From a virus: DNA of 40,370 nt. This document shows positions 28,381 to 36,970 of the stretch, one piece after another; positions within the stretch are counted from its first letter, which is position 1; each line of letters begins with the position of its first letter. The translations under genes and the position numbers were made by a program. The notes beneath the pieces were generated by a model that was not told the DNA's origin, made no database searches, and saw only the letters and a list, made by a program, of their open reading frames with translations. The DNA lies in IMG/VR virus record IMGVR_UViG_3300027971_000095, positions 1-40,370 of that record; one strand, written 5' to 3'.

Positions 28381-30642
28381 TTAACTAAAAGTTACTGTAT
28401 CTAAAACCCCAGCACCAGTAATAGTATATATTTTAAATCCACCAGATATAACTGGAGTTGTTCCTAAAACACCTACACTAAATGTAGCGGTAATTGTATC
28501 TGGTATTTTAATAATTACAACACCGCTTCCACCTGCTCCACCTGTTCGTGTCCCTGTATCAGTACCACCGCCACCACCACCACCGCCTTTTGTATCTGTT
28601 CCCGAACTACCGTTACCATTTACTGCACCATTGCCAGATACTGTATTTACACCAACTCCAGCAGTACCCCATGCACCACCACCACCACCAGCCGCCCTTG
28701 CGACAGATGTCCCTGTTATACTATCAGATGTAGCACCGCCACCATTGCCACCTATTCCAGAACCAAAACCAGCACCACTAGCCCCACCACTTGCATTAAG
28801 TCCAACAGAAGATGAACCGCCACCGCCACCGCCACCGTACCAATAATTACTTGAACCATTTCCACCTATATTTCCTTGTATTGAGGTTAATGCAGTTCCA
28901 CCAGCGGCAACCGCTCCTCCATCTTTTCCACCACCACCACCACCAGACCCACCATTTGAGCCTGTACCAAGTGAAATTGAAGCACCTTTTCCACCGCCAC
29001 CGCCACCTAATGCAGTATTTATAAATACGGAATCACCACCGTTTAATCCATTATTTACTGAACCAGGCGAACCACCGCCACCAACAGTAAGTGTATATAA
29101 TTGTTTATTTATTGTTTGAGTTGTAAATTTGCGATAGCCACCAGCCCCACCGCCACCACCAGCATAAGTACCGCCACCAGCCCCACCACCAGCAACTAAT
29201 AGATAATCTGCAATAAACGTAGGTTGTGTTACATTCAATGTCGCACTCGTCACCGTTGCCGTTCCTGTTACACTTGATGCAATATTGTCAACTGTGGTTA
29301 TTGCCGAAACAGTTGTACCTTGACCTGTTACACTTGCGAACATGGTTGCCGTTCTTAATATAGTTGCATTTGTTACCATTGCAGTGCCATTAACACTTGC
29401 TTTTAATGCAATGCCAAAATTAACCTCTGTACTTGATTCAGCGATTGCGTTGGCACTTGCATCAATGAGCTTTGTAATTATTGCCGTTGCATTTGTTTCA
29501 GCAACGGTTGATGGGCTACTATGTAAATATATTACTTTAGTTGCATTTGCTTCGGTTGTTGCACTTGCATTAACCGATGAATCAATATTTAATGCTAATT
29601 TTAGATTTGCCTCACTAACCGCGAAACCATTTGCAGAACCGCTTAATAACTTGCTTAAGATTATTTGGCTTTGCGTCGTTGCTATTGCGTTGCTTTGAGC
29701 CTCTAATGTTCTTATAACGAATAGTAACCCATTGGTTGTTCCTATCGCTGTGGCGCTTGCTTCGCATAATACTACCCCTTTTGTTGTAACATCTAAGTTA
29801 CTGTTAGTATTTGCATTTGCATTTGATGAACCTGTAATAAATAAAGTAAGGTTTATATTTCCAGATACTTGACCCGTAGCATTTAATTGTCCAATAATAT
29901 TAACCGCTCTTTGAACTTCAGCCTGAGCCGTTGCGCTTGATATTATATTTGCTGATATATTTTTTACCCTTACAATGTCTCCAGATGCTAAAGCGAAAGC
30001 GGTTACATTACTTGAAACCTCTACTATATTTTGCTTACCAACTACAATGATTCCCGTTGCGGTTGCTTTGCATTCAACAAAAGCAGAAACCTTAGTTGAT
30101 AAAAATAAATTACTTTGAGTTGTTCCTGTTGCAATAGCATTACCAACCACTTCGATAATCCTTTGAATCTTTACTTCGCAATTCGTAGGAACTACTAAGT
30201 TAAAATTAATTTGAACGGTCACTAACCTTTGAATGCCAACAAAGGAATCAAAAGTAAATTGAGGTGCCTCAGGAATAAAAAGATAGTTTGGAAGTATTGA
30301 CTGTTTAATAAGATTTAAACGCTGAATAAAAGCCGTTGCATATTGTTGCAACGCTGCCCACTTATCTATCTGTAAAGTGAGATCCGCATCGCCTTCGTTG
30401 TCATAGCCTAATAAATCATCAAAGAATAATGTTACTTGATAAGTATCTTGCTTTCTTATTTGGTCTGAGGCGGTAATCGTTGGTACGGAAAAGAATACCC
30501 GTGGGAATGCGTTTAACTCTTGAAAATCTTCTGTGTTTCCTTGTCGTACACGGTCTGAAGCCCAGCCAAAATTGTAGCTTTTTATCGCCTCAATATCTAT
30601 CGCGGTATCTTTAAAAACATCACTTATTTGCCGTATATTCAT
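28381..30642 (-). CDS. adhesin with tail-completion-like N-terminus, repeat stalk and polyglycine tip
   Basis: The 753-residue protein combines: residues 1-160, a domain like tail completion/terminator proteins (FLQ-type strand pattern, DRVRQGNTEDFQELNAFPRVFF); about 160-475, some 10-14 imperfect repeats of roughly 20 residues with pattern small-N-A-x-A-x(2-4)-A then alternating hydrophobic residues, probably a beta-solenoid stalk; about 480-715, a glycine-rich tip with many GGGGG runs, resembling polyglycine-II sandwich tips of phage adhesins such as S16 gp38. The tip would bind the host surface. The ATG overlaps the upstream -1 frame stop as TAATG. Confidence 0.75.
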   Translation of the reverse strand: MNIRQISDVFKDTAIDIEAIKSYNFGWASDRVRQGNTEDFQELNAFPRVFFSVPTITASDQIRKQDTYQVTLFFDDLLGYDNEGDADLTLQIDKWAALQQYATAFIQRLNLIKQSILPNYLFIPEAPQFTFDSFVGIQRLVTVQINFNLVVPTNCEVKIQRIIEVVGNAIATGTTQSNLFLSTKVSAFVECKATATGIIVVGKQNIVEVSSNVTAFALASGDIVRVKNISANIISSATAQAEVQRAVNIIGQLNATGQVSGNINLTLFITGSSNANANTNSNLDVTTKGVVLCEASATAIGTTNGLLFVIRTLEAQSNAIATTQSQIILSKLLSGSANGFAVSEANLKLALNIDSSVNASATTEANATKVIYLHSSPSTVAETNATAIITKLIDASANAIAESSTEVNFGIALKASVNGTAMVTNATILRTATMFASVTGQGTTVSAITTVDNIASSVTGTATVTSATLNVTQPTFIADYLLVAGGGAGGGTYAGGGGGAGGYRKFTTQTINKQLYTLTVGGGGSPGSVNNGLNGGDSVFINTALGGGGGGKGASISLGTGSNGGSGGGGGGKDGGAVAAGGTALTSIQGNIGGNGSSNYWYGGGGGGGSSSVGLNASGGASGAGFGSGIGGNGGGATSDSITGTSVARAAGGGGGAWGTAGVGVNTVSGNGAVNGNGSSGTDTKGGGGGGGGTDTGTRTGGAGGSGVVIIKIPDTITATFSVGVLGTTPVISGGFKIYTITGAGVLDTVTFS

Positions 30643-30923
30643 TATTTCTTTTGCTTACTTAAGTCCTCAACCATTTTATCCTCAGCCGCTTTGCTTGCAA
30701 GATATTGGAACACTTGATATAATTTTGCTTTTTCTGCTGATTCCATCGGTGTAAATCCTGTTAAATTAAACAATCCAGACTCAGCTACCTTCTTTATTGT
30801 TAAGTACCAACCGTATTTTTCATTTAGGTTATGACTTGCTAATTGAGATTTTCCATCGCCCTTTCCAACATAGAGGTCTGCAAATCTAACATATATTTCT
30901 CGCTTAACTTGGTCAAAAAAAAA
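30642..30923 (-). CDS. -1 frameshift extension of the tail-chaperone-like gene
   Basis: After the T9 run (30915-30923 on the opposite strand as A9) the -1 frame stays open to TAA at 30642-30644. It encodes FFFDQVKREIYVRF and later LNEKYGWYLTIKKVAESG. The frame has no usable start until an ATG 34 codons from the end, while its composition is protein-like and its stop overlaps the ATG of the adhesin gene. This is the layout of G/GT tail chaperones, where a ribosomal slip on a T/A heptamer gives a longer product (about 359 residues here). A homopolymer sequencing error is the alternative explanation. Confidence 0.6.
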   Translation of the reverse strand, partial: FFFDQVKREIYVRFADLYVGKGDGKSQLASHNLNEKYGWYLTIKKVAESGLFNLTGFTPMESAEKAKLYQVFQYLASKAAEDKMVEDLSKQKK

Positions 30924-31720
30924 GCAACCTCATAAGATGTCTGCAAAGACATTTGTAAAAAGTCGACCTTGTTTTGCTCAAAGAGTTCGTCTGAATAATC
31001 TTCGCCCAATGGTTTCAAAAGAACTGCCATTATGTTTAACAATCCCTCAGGGTCACCGTTCTTAACTTGATTCATTGCCTTGTCGTACTGAGCCGCCATT
31101 GTAAATTCAAGGAGTGTGGATTTTTCCATTAACCTTTCTGGAAGGGTATAAACCTTACCGTTAAAATCGTACAGTTGCTTATATTTTGTTTCCGTTGGCG
31201 TGTTAATGGCATTCATTATCTTAGTGTAAATGTAAAAAAGGTATTTTAACTCTAAGCTATCAGCCACCTTGCCAAAGCAAGCATCAAGGGGAATGCCTGT
31301 AAAATAGTTTACAACCTTTGCCATATAAGGGTATCTTACATTTGCCTCCCAGACTTCGTCCATAATTTCAAGGCGTTGGTTTAACTGTTCATCATTGGTT
31401 CGCCATTGAATCATTAATGGTGGAAGAAAACGACGTACATTATCCTTTACCTCTTCCTGTTCCAATGTGTATTCAAGCTTTAAAATAACATACAGTTGTT
31501 CAAAGCCTGTTACCTTAACTTTCAACTTCTTTGCATAAGGTAAAATCTTTTGATAAACCGCGTCCCGATCATTCATGTATTGAATCGCCTCAATTTCAAC
31601 CTTTGGATGCTGCGGCAAAAGGAACTTGGCAAAGTATATGTATTGTTCCAAAGTAATATCCGAAGCCGTCTCAGGGTAATTGTACTTGTTTTGTTTATTT
31701 CCAATATTAAATATTACCAT
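30839..31720 (-). CDS. tail assembly chaperone-like protein (short product)
   Basis: The 293-residue product starts MVIFNIGNKQNKY and is helical. Its sequence and place (two genes after the large terminase, directly before a tail gene) and its overlap with a longer -1 frame match tail assembly chaperones of Bacteroidetes phages, which bind the tape measure during tail building. A run of nine T codes FFL at about codons 267-269 and would be the slip site. The normal neighbour, the tape measure, lies 7.7 kb downstream, which is unusual. The family is not certain from sequence alone. Confidence 0.62.
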   Translation of the reverse strand: MVIFNIGNKQNKYNYPETASDITLEQYIYFAKFLLPQHPKVEIEAIQYMNDRDAVYQKILPYAKKLKVKVTGFEQLYVILKLEYTLEQEEVKDNVRRFLPPLMIQWRTNDEQLNQRLEIMDEVWEANVRYPYMAKVVNYFTGIPLDACFGKVADSLELKYLFYIYTKIMNAINTPTETKYKQLYDFNGKVYTLPERLMEKSTLLEFTMAAQYDKAMNQVKNGDPEGLLNIMAVLLKPLGEDYSDELFEQNKVDFLQMSLQTSYEVAFFLTKLSEKYMLDLQTSMLERAMENLN

Positions 31721-32016
31721 TATTTTCTCCTTGCTTTTTTGGTTACCACGGGAATGTTATCAGCTAATAAATCGCCATTGGTTTCGGTTGTACTTTGTTT
31801 AAAAGGTACTGGTTCCGCTTTATCATGGCTTACCAATGGAAGCGACGGCGGTCGTGACCATTCCCGTTTGATTCCATTGCCTGTTAGCTTAACCGCCTTT
31901 TCAAGGTGCCCACGCATTTGAAGTAAACGTTTTCTTTGCAACGGCTTGTCAATAATTTCTTGCGTAATCTTTTCGATTAAGTCAATAATGATTAACGCCT
32001 TTTCTTTATCTGTCAT
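31720..32016 (-). CDS. small unknown protein after large terminase
   Basis: The 98-residue product is helical at the start (EKALIIIDLIEKITQEIIDKP) and has a basic, Pro-rich, disordered C-terminal half that ends KKARRK. It starts 11 bases after the terminase stop and shares one base with the next gene. It could be a packaging or tail factor, but I see no domain. Confidence 0.55.
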   Translation of the reverse strand: MTDKEKALIIIDLIEKITQEIIDKPLQRKRLLQMRGHLEKAVKLTGNGIKREWSRPPSLPLVSHDKAEPVPFKQSTTETNGDLLADNIPVVTKKARRK

Positions 32017-32027
32017 GTTTGTTTATT

Positions 32028-33257
32028 TTAATTAAATGCAAGTAAATCGCTGCCTTGTGCCAATCGAGAAAATATATATCTAAGGGAATCGCACCCGTGG
32101 TTATCCGCGTCTAAGGGAGTGGAAGACTTTCGGTCGTTCCAAATGTAATTCCGTAACTCATGTTTCAAATTATAAGACTCAGGGGTAACAATGATTTGGT
32201 AATCTAACATTTTCTTAATCCCTTCCACGATTGACCCAGCCCCTTTGTCTGCCTTTTGCACATTCAAGCCCCTTTGTTGCAAAGCCTCAATTAAACGTGG
32301 TTCGCTGGTATCCGCCACTATCATTGCGTTAGGACTAACATAATGATTCATTTGTTCAATGACTGCCTCGTATGAAAGGGATTGTTTATAAATAACTTCT
32401 TCAACATATATTTTCTTTGCCCCTTTGTCAACTGCTACCTTAACCAATGCCAAAGGGTCAGGGTAGAAGCCGAAGTCAAGTCCGTAACCAAAAGGAAGGC
32501 TAATGTCAAAAGCACCCTCAACCCAGTTATCAAATATTACCCCTTGCTTCCTATTTAGCCATTTACCCAAAAACCTATGCGCGTATGCCTCTGGCGACTT
32601 CGTCTTAATCGCCTCAATCTTTGCTATGTAATCAATGCTTAGGTTATTTAAATTATCAAAGTACGTTGTATGTATGTGGGTAATATCGGGGTGTGTACTA
32701 ATTGGTATCATTTGCCCGTCAATTGTTTCCATGCGATGCGACTTTTCAAACCACCGTTTCCATATCCAATGTTCCATGTCCTGAGGGTTCATTACAAGTA
32801 TTACAATGTTTGGGGTGTCAGGCATCCTGATTGATTCGTCGATTGTATCAAAGTCCTTTTCGCTTACAAATTCCTCAGCCTCGTCGACAATGAACACGTT
32901 TAACTTTGGTATCGACTTTAACTTTGCCGTCTGGTTTCCAGAACTTGTCTTGATGCCTGAAAATATTATTTCGCTCCATGTTACTTTGTGGCTTATTTGC
33001 GCGTTGGTCATTTGGAACTCGTCACCGACGCCAAGTAAGTCAATTTTTTCCCTGAACTCAGGAATAACCGATATATTAGCACTTGATAAGGTATAACGTG
33101 TAAAAAGTATCTTCCAGCCTTTGTTAGCTAAAAGCATATTACAAGCCCAAAGTCCCACGGTAAATGACTTAGCCGAACCACGTCCACCAGTTATAAGAAA
33201 GTAACGGGTTTTAGGTTGCCAAAGGGCTTCGTACTTTTCACTAACCTTTATTTGCAT
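32028..33257 (-). CDS. terL: terminase large subunit
   Basis: The 409-residue motor that packages DNA into the prohead. The ATPase has GGRGSAKS at 24-31 (Walker A) and VFIVDEAEE at 121-129 (Walker B plus catalytic Glu). The nuclease domain starts around GLDFGFYPD (D and second acidic residues for metal), continues with a MIVADTSEPRLIEAL strand, and ends near DADNHGCDSLRY. Size is typical. The small terminase starts 17 bases inside its upstream end (overlap 33241-33257). The head-protein genes lie well downstream, an unusual order. Confidence 0.95.
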   Translation of the reverse strand: MQIKVSEKYEALWQPKTRYFLITGGRGSAKSFTVGLWACNMLLANKGWKILFTRYTLSSANISVIPEFREKIDLLGVGDEFQMTNAQISHKVTWSEIIFSGIKTSSGNQTAKLKSIPKLNVFIVDEAEEFVSEKDFDTIDESIRMPDTPNIVILVMNPQDMEHWIWKRWFEKSHRMETIDGQMIPISTHPDITHIHTTYFDNLNNLSIDYIAKIEAIKTKSPEAYAHRFLGKWLNRKQGVIFDNWVEGAFDISLPFGYGLDFGFYPDPLALVKVAVDKGAKKIYVEEVIYKQSLSYEAVIEQMNHYVSPNAMIVADTSEPRLIEALQQRGLNVQKADKGAGSIVEGIKKMLDYQIIVTPESYNLKHELRNYIWNDRKSSTPLDADNHGCDSLRYIFSRLAQGSDLLAFN

Positions 33258-33555
33258 CCTTTGTAAATATTATCGTTGGTACGGTCACCTTTTCCCCTTG
33301 CGTCGTTATGTCAATGTTCTGCTTGCTTTTCCCGTAGGCACGGTCAAGGAGCAACTGAGCCGCCTTTATATCACCCTTTGCAGCTTGTTCCCTTAGCTTC
33401 ATGATAATTGCCTCGGCTGCCGTGATACCGTCTTTCTCGACGCCTAAAACATTTGCCATAATAATATCAAGAGCGGGAAGCTTTTTAGGTCTTCCGTTGG
33501 GGTTTCCTGACTGTCCTTTGGGAAACTTATGTTTTTCAATATCCTTTGCTGCCAT
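33241..33555 (-). CDS. DUF5681-type small terminase-like protein
   Basis: The 104-residue product contains FPKGQSGNPNGRPKK at 11-25, the hallmark of DUF5681, and a helical segment (ITAAEAIIMKLREQAAKGDIKAAQLLLDRAYGK). This family is regularly encoded just before large terminase and is thought to take the DNA-recognising small terminase role. It overlaps the large-subunit gene by 17 bases, and its start is a few bases after the methyltransferase gene, so the packaging genes form one unit. Confidence 0.8.
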   Translation of the reverse strand: MAAKDIEKHKFPKGQSGNPNGRPKKLPALDIIMANVLGVEKDGITAAEAIIMKLREQAAKGDIKAAQLLLDRAYGKSKQNIDITTQGEKVTVPTIIFTKDANKG

Positions 33556-33561
33556 GTGCTG

Positions 33562-34824
33562 TTAATGTGCTGTTTTTAACTCAATGCCATTACGCTTAAT
33601 AATCAATGATGAATCAAGTTTACGCATTCTATCAATGATGACTTGACAATATTTTGGGTCAAGTTCCATGCCGTAACAACGGCGTTTAAGTTGGTGTGCG
33701 GCTACTGTAGTAGTTCCAGACCCTGTAAATGGTTCATATATTAAATCATTTTGCAATGAAAAATCTGTAATCATTTTAGATGCAAATTCAATAGGAAATG
33801 TTGCTCTATGTTCAATTTCTTCTCCTGTGATTTGACTACCAGCCGATTTAATCTGCCAATAATTCCAACGACAATCGTTATAAATTTGACTTGTTCTATA
33901 TTTATCATTTGAAGACATAACAAAAACAAATTCACATCTTCTTGAATATATTCCTATTTGTGGTAAATTTATGGAATGTGTCTTATCCCATATAATTGTT
34001 TCTTTTACTTCAAAAGGATTTAAATGTGAAAATATAATTTTACCGTAATCGCTTCTACTTTTAGCATTATAAGATATATTCCAACAAACTGAATGTTCTT
34101 CTATATTTTTATATATTGATGCCGTATTTAATATATTAATACAAAAATTAAAATAATCTTCGGAAGTTTTATTATCGGTATTTTTTTGATTATATAAACT
34201 TGCCTGTTTTTTACCAACCCCTAATCCTTTTGTATGTAATAAATCACCATTACTTTCACCTTGATTGTAGGGAGGGGAAGTCGCTAATAAATTCCATTTT
34301 TCCCCATTCATCAGTTTTGCCACCGCGTCGCTATCCGTGCTATCTCCACAAAGCAACCGATGCTCACCAATCTCAAACAAGTCACCAATGACAATATCCG
34401 TTTCAATGCCTCCCTTAGGTACTTCGTAATCATCTTCACTTGCTTCCAACTCCTCCAACGTGTCAAACTGCGGTATATCCAAACCCCATGCCTCCAAGTC
34501 CACAACCTCCCAATCGTTCGCAAGTGTATCCCAGTCCCATTCACCAAAAGCGACATTATCCGCAATGATAAAACGCTTCTTTTCTTCCTCAGTTAAATCG
34601 CTGCTTCGTTTTACCCATGCTTCTTCAATGTCCGTGAATCCAAGTTCTTGTAAAGCCCTAAGCCTCATGTTTCCTCCAAGCACCACGTTATTTTCATCAA
34701 TGACCATTGGGCGAAGGGAAAGCATCTTTGGGAACTCCGTGATACTTTGCTTTAGCTTTTGAAACTTGTCATCCCTGAGAACCCGTGGGTTGTTCGGGTT
34801 GGGTTTTATATCCTTTAGTTTCAT
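33562..34824 (-). CDS. ParB-like domain fused to DNA N6-adenine/N4-cytosine methyltransferase
   Basis: A 420-residue fusion. The N-terminal ParB/Srx-like domain has VVLGGNMRLRALQELG at 47-62. The methyltransferase has the catalytic TSPPYN at 182-187 before the SAM-binding FTGSGTT at 366-372, a beta-class order. It likely methylates a DNA base at a recognition sequence that cannot be read from the protein. No restriction nuclease partner is near, so it probably shields phage DNA from host restriction or marks it for packaging. The ParB domain may help with DNA binding. This fusion is known in phages. Confidence 0.9.
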   Translation of the reverse strand: MKLKDIKPNPNNPRVLRDDKFQKLKQSITEFPKMLSLRPMVIDENNVVLGGNMRLRALQELGFTDIEEAWVKRSSDLTEEEKKRFIIADNVAFGEWDWDTLANDWEVVDLEAWGLDIPQFDTLEELEASEDDYEVPKGGIETDIVIGDLFEIGEHRLLCGDSTDSDAVAKLMNGEKWNLLATSPPYNQGESNGDLLHTKGLGVGKKQASLYNQKNTDNKTSEDYFNFCINILNTASIYKNIEEHSVCWNISYNAKSRSDYGKIIFSHLNPFEVKETIIWDKTHSINLPQIGIYSRRCEFVFVMSSNDKYRTSQIYNDCRWNYWQIKSAGSQITGEEIEHRATFPIEFASKMITDFSLQNDLIYEPFTGSGTTTVAAHQLKRRCYGMELDPKYCQVIIDRMRKLDSSLIIKRNGIELKTAH

Positions 34825-35063
34825 TGTTTCTTCAGTAACTTTTTAATAATCTTTTTGTAAACTTTTACTTCAAGTTTCAACTCCTCCTTTTGCTTATAAA
34901 GAACATTATTAGCATTCTTATACCATTTTATTTCTGCTGCTGCTTCCCAAAAAGCGCCTGAGGTATTTTCAATGTCAGGATTAAATCCTGTTACTCCTCC
35001 TTGATACAATGAATTTGTTTCGTATTTTTCATCAAAAGTAAAACCCCCTGCTCCTGTTGCCAT
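34821..35063 (-). CDS. small unknown protein, 80 residues
   Basis: The product begins MATGAGGFTFDEKYE and ends in a long Lys/Glu coiled coil (about 45-80, KQKEELKLEVKVYKKIIKKLLKKQ). It overlaps the methyltransferase start by four bases, and is preceded closely by a glycosyltransferase gene. A coiled coil this size could oligomerise or bind a partner such as the terminase, but nothing more can be said. Confidence 0.55.
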   Translation of the reverse strand: MATGAGGFTFDEKYETNSLYQGGVTGFNPDIENTSGAFWEAAAEIKWYKNANNVLYKQKEELKLEVKVYKKIIKKLLKKQ

Positions 35064-35064
35064 T

Positions 35065-36069
35065 TTATAAATTGTTTAATACATTTACCCTTAATTCATT
35101 TACCTTAACCAAATCCCTTTCTTCCTTGAGCCATTTGCGTCCAGCCTCTAAGTCAACAAAGTACGCATCATCTTTGTCTAAAGCGTTAGTGAATTTGTGG
35201 ATTAAATCTAATTCGTTTTTGTAATTCCTTACCCCAGCGATGTTAAATTCCTTAATTTCCTCTGGTGCGTATGAAATACAACCAGCAACTAACATTTCCA
35301 TCGCAAAGTTATTTGACTTCGCCTGATTAAAATTGTCAATCGTCAAAGGAAAAACGCCGTAATGTGGCGCTGAGTGTTTGACCATTTCAAAGTATTGGAA
35401 CAACGAATTATTCCACGGCACAATGATTGCCTTAGGGTATAGTGTTTTGCCGAGCCAATCAGCTAAACCAACCATTCCAAGTTCAACCTTATCGTTTTTC
35501 TGTAACTCAATCCAAAAGTTTTTAACCGTTGCAAGGTCTTCGAGATGCGTCTGACTTCCGCGCCACATAACTCGTTTCTTTGCGTCCATTAACTTATCCC
35601 TTTTTACAGGCTGCATCGGTGTAACAGTAAAGTCAATGGCGTTTGGAACAACGGTTATTTTATCTTTATCGTAAAACTGGGAGTAAAATTCTTTTAGGTA
35701 CGGGGTTGAGGTCATAACCCAATCAGCATATTTAAACGCCTTTTCAACTGACTCCTTTACCTGAGGCTTGTTAAAATGTTGGCTTGCTGGATTTGCTGGG
35801 CTTACCTCGTGCAATAAATCGTCGTGGTCTAAGATAATCTTTTTACCCATTCGCTTAACCTCGTTAATCATTCCAAGTAAATCGTTGCCGTTGGCACGCT
35901 GAAAGATAACAACATCGACGTCATAAAAATCATACCACTTAACGGTATCAGGGTTAATCATTTTAATGGCATACTGAGGATAAATATCTCGAAGCCTAAT
36001 AAATGGGTTTACCGTGCGATAGTAGTCCGTAGTTGGGCTGCTTAAATTACAAACAATGCCTATTCTCAT
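35065..36069 (-). CDS. GT-B-type glycosyltransferase
   Basis: A 334-residue two-domain enzyme of the GT4-like, GT-B type: an N-terminal Rossmann domain (IGIVCNLSSPTTDYYR, VDVVIFQRAN, IILDHDDLLHEV), then ITVVPNAIDF and a second Rossmann domain with VMWRGSQTHLEDLATVK and the AMEMLVAGC nucleotide-binding motif. It would transfer a sugar from a nucleotide or lipid carrier in the cytoplasm. It is co-located with another glycosyltransferase, a methyltransferase and a DegT aminotransferase. Target could be host surface polysaccharide, virion protein or DNA; not known. Confidence 0.8.
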   Translation of the reverse strand: MRIGIVCNLSSPTTDYYRTVNPFIRLRDIYPQYAIKMINPDTVKWYDFYDVDVVIFQRANGNDLLGMINEVKRMGKKIILDHDDLLHEVSPANPASQHFNKPQVKESVEKAFKYADWVMTSTPYLKEFYSQFYDKDKITVVPNAIDFTVTPMQPVKRDKLMDAKKRVMWRGSQTHLEDLATVKNFWIELQKNDKVELGMVGLADWLGKTLYPKAIIVPWNNSLFQYFEMVKHSAPHYGVFPLTIDNFNQAKSNNFAMEMLVAGCISYAPEEIKEFNIAGVRNYKNELDLIHKFTNALDKDDAYFVDLEAGRKWLKEERDLVKVNELRVNVLNNL

Positions 36070-36236
36070 TTATTTTTACTTTTATAGGTATCCAATAAAA
36101 CTTCCAATACCGCTTCCATTGAATGTTTTTTCCCCGTTGCCTTCCATAAATCAAATTGAATATCAAGCAGCCTTTCCCTTATAACCTTGTTTCGAAAGGT
36201 TACCCCGTACATTTCTTGAGGTTTTGTTGTGTTCAT
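36066..36236 (-). CDS. small protein, possible ribbon-helix-helix DNA-binding
   Basis: Starting at the ATG at 36236 (MNTTKPQEM) the product has 56 residues; a TTG at 36257 would lie inside a promoter box. The sequence YGVTFRNKVIRERLLDIQFDLWK followed by the helix MEAVLEVLLDTYK resembles small ribbon-helix-helix repressors. It lies just after a -7 box and overlaps the glycosyltransferase by four bases, so it may autoregulate the operon, but it could also be a different small protein. Confidence 0.45.
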   Translation of the reverse strand: MNTTKPQEMYGVTFRNKVIRERLLDIQFDLWKATGKKHSMEAVLEVLLDTYKSKNK

Positions 36237-36254
36237 TTTTTTTAAATTATTATA

Positions 36255-36262
36255 CAAATATA
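36255..36262 (-). promoter_or_regulatory. internal -7 box of the leftward operon
   Basis: The minus strand reads TATATTTG in the 29-base gap between two genes, 18 bases before the ATG at 36236. It matches the Bacteroidetes TAnnTTTG consensus and the box before 1022 and 39690. No clear -33 element. Confidence 0.6.
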
Positions 36263-36265
36263 ATA

Positions 36266-36970
36266 TTATTTTTTTAAAATTGGGGAAATAAATCCGCGCT
36301 CACCTTCGGACACAAACATTGAATGCCTGTACGTGTTTGACAGATGCCCAACTACTATCTTGTTATCCGATATAAATTTCATCAACGGGTGTACCGTGTT
36401 GTTCCAATCAAAGATATCCACCCATTTATCAGGGGAATAAACTTCTTCTTCCCTGTTCAAGGTCACCAATGATAAATCGAACTTACCGCCAATCTTTTGT
36501 AACAAAGAAGGTTTAAAGAACTCACACGAACCCCGAAGCCATCCGACAGGGTCACCGCATGAATTAGAAAGTATTTCCCAATTGCCGTCCATAAAGTGAA
36601 TGATGTTACCAAACCATTTGTAATTATGAATAAAATTGTCATCATGCGTGAAAAGAAGCAAATCGTATTCCGTGAAATTGTGTTCCTCAAGCCATTGATT
36701 TGAACAACCCCAATCGCCAACCGTGTTCGGGTATTCTTTATAATTCCAACCTAAATGTTTAATCTGCTCAATAGTTGCAATTTCTTTGTAAAGGACGGTG
36801 TCCAATTCCTTTAATGCCAATCCCTTTTTTTCCTCCTTTGAATACTTTGGGTCACGATGTGAGATGCAAAATAAATTATACTCCCAATCTTTGACAACGA
36901 TTTGCCGTGCAACTGATTCATAAAAATCTAAAGGAAAGTGCCAACCTGAGGCAACAACGGCTAATCTCAT
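36266..36970 (-). CDS. GT-A-type glycosyltransferase-like protein
   Basis: A 234-residue protein with LLLFTHDDNFIHN around residues 104-116; HDD at 109-111 corresponds to the metal-binding DxD of GT-A glycosyltransferases. Other family-like features are AVVASGWHF at the start and GDPVGWLRGSCEFFKPSLL near 139-157. It would transfer a sugar from a nucleotide donor with a divalent metal. It starts four bases inside the upstream methyltransferase stop (overlap), and is the third glycosyltransferase-type protein of the cassette. Substrate is unknown. Confidence 0.68.
   Translation of the reverse strand: MRLAVVASGWHFPLDFYESVARQIVVKDWEYNLFCISHRDPKYSKEEKKGLALKELDTVLYKEIATIEQIKHLGWNYKEYPNTVGDWGCSNQWLEEHNFTEYDLLLFTHDDNFIHNYKWFGNIIHFMDGNWEILSNSCGDPVGWLRGSCEFFKPSLLQKIGGKFDLSLVTLNREEEVYSPDKWVDIFDWNNTVHPLMKFISDNKIVVGHLSNTYRHSMFVSEGERGFISPILKK

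Noticed and set aside
28548-29024. His/Pro-rich plus-strand ORFs and a ccaccacc-type microsatellite
   Set aside because: They are the complement of the glycine codon runs in the adhesin tip. The minus-strand reading gives a sensible polyglycine domain, so no separate gene or repeat locus is needed.
33562-34824. Complete restriction-modification system
   Set aside because: Only the methyltransferase (with a ParB-like domain) is seen; no endonuclease gene lies beside it, so it is treated as an orphan modification enzyme.
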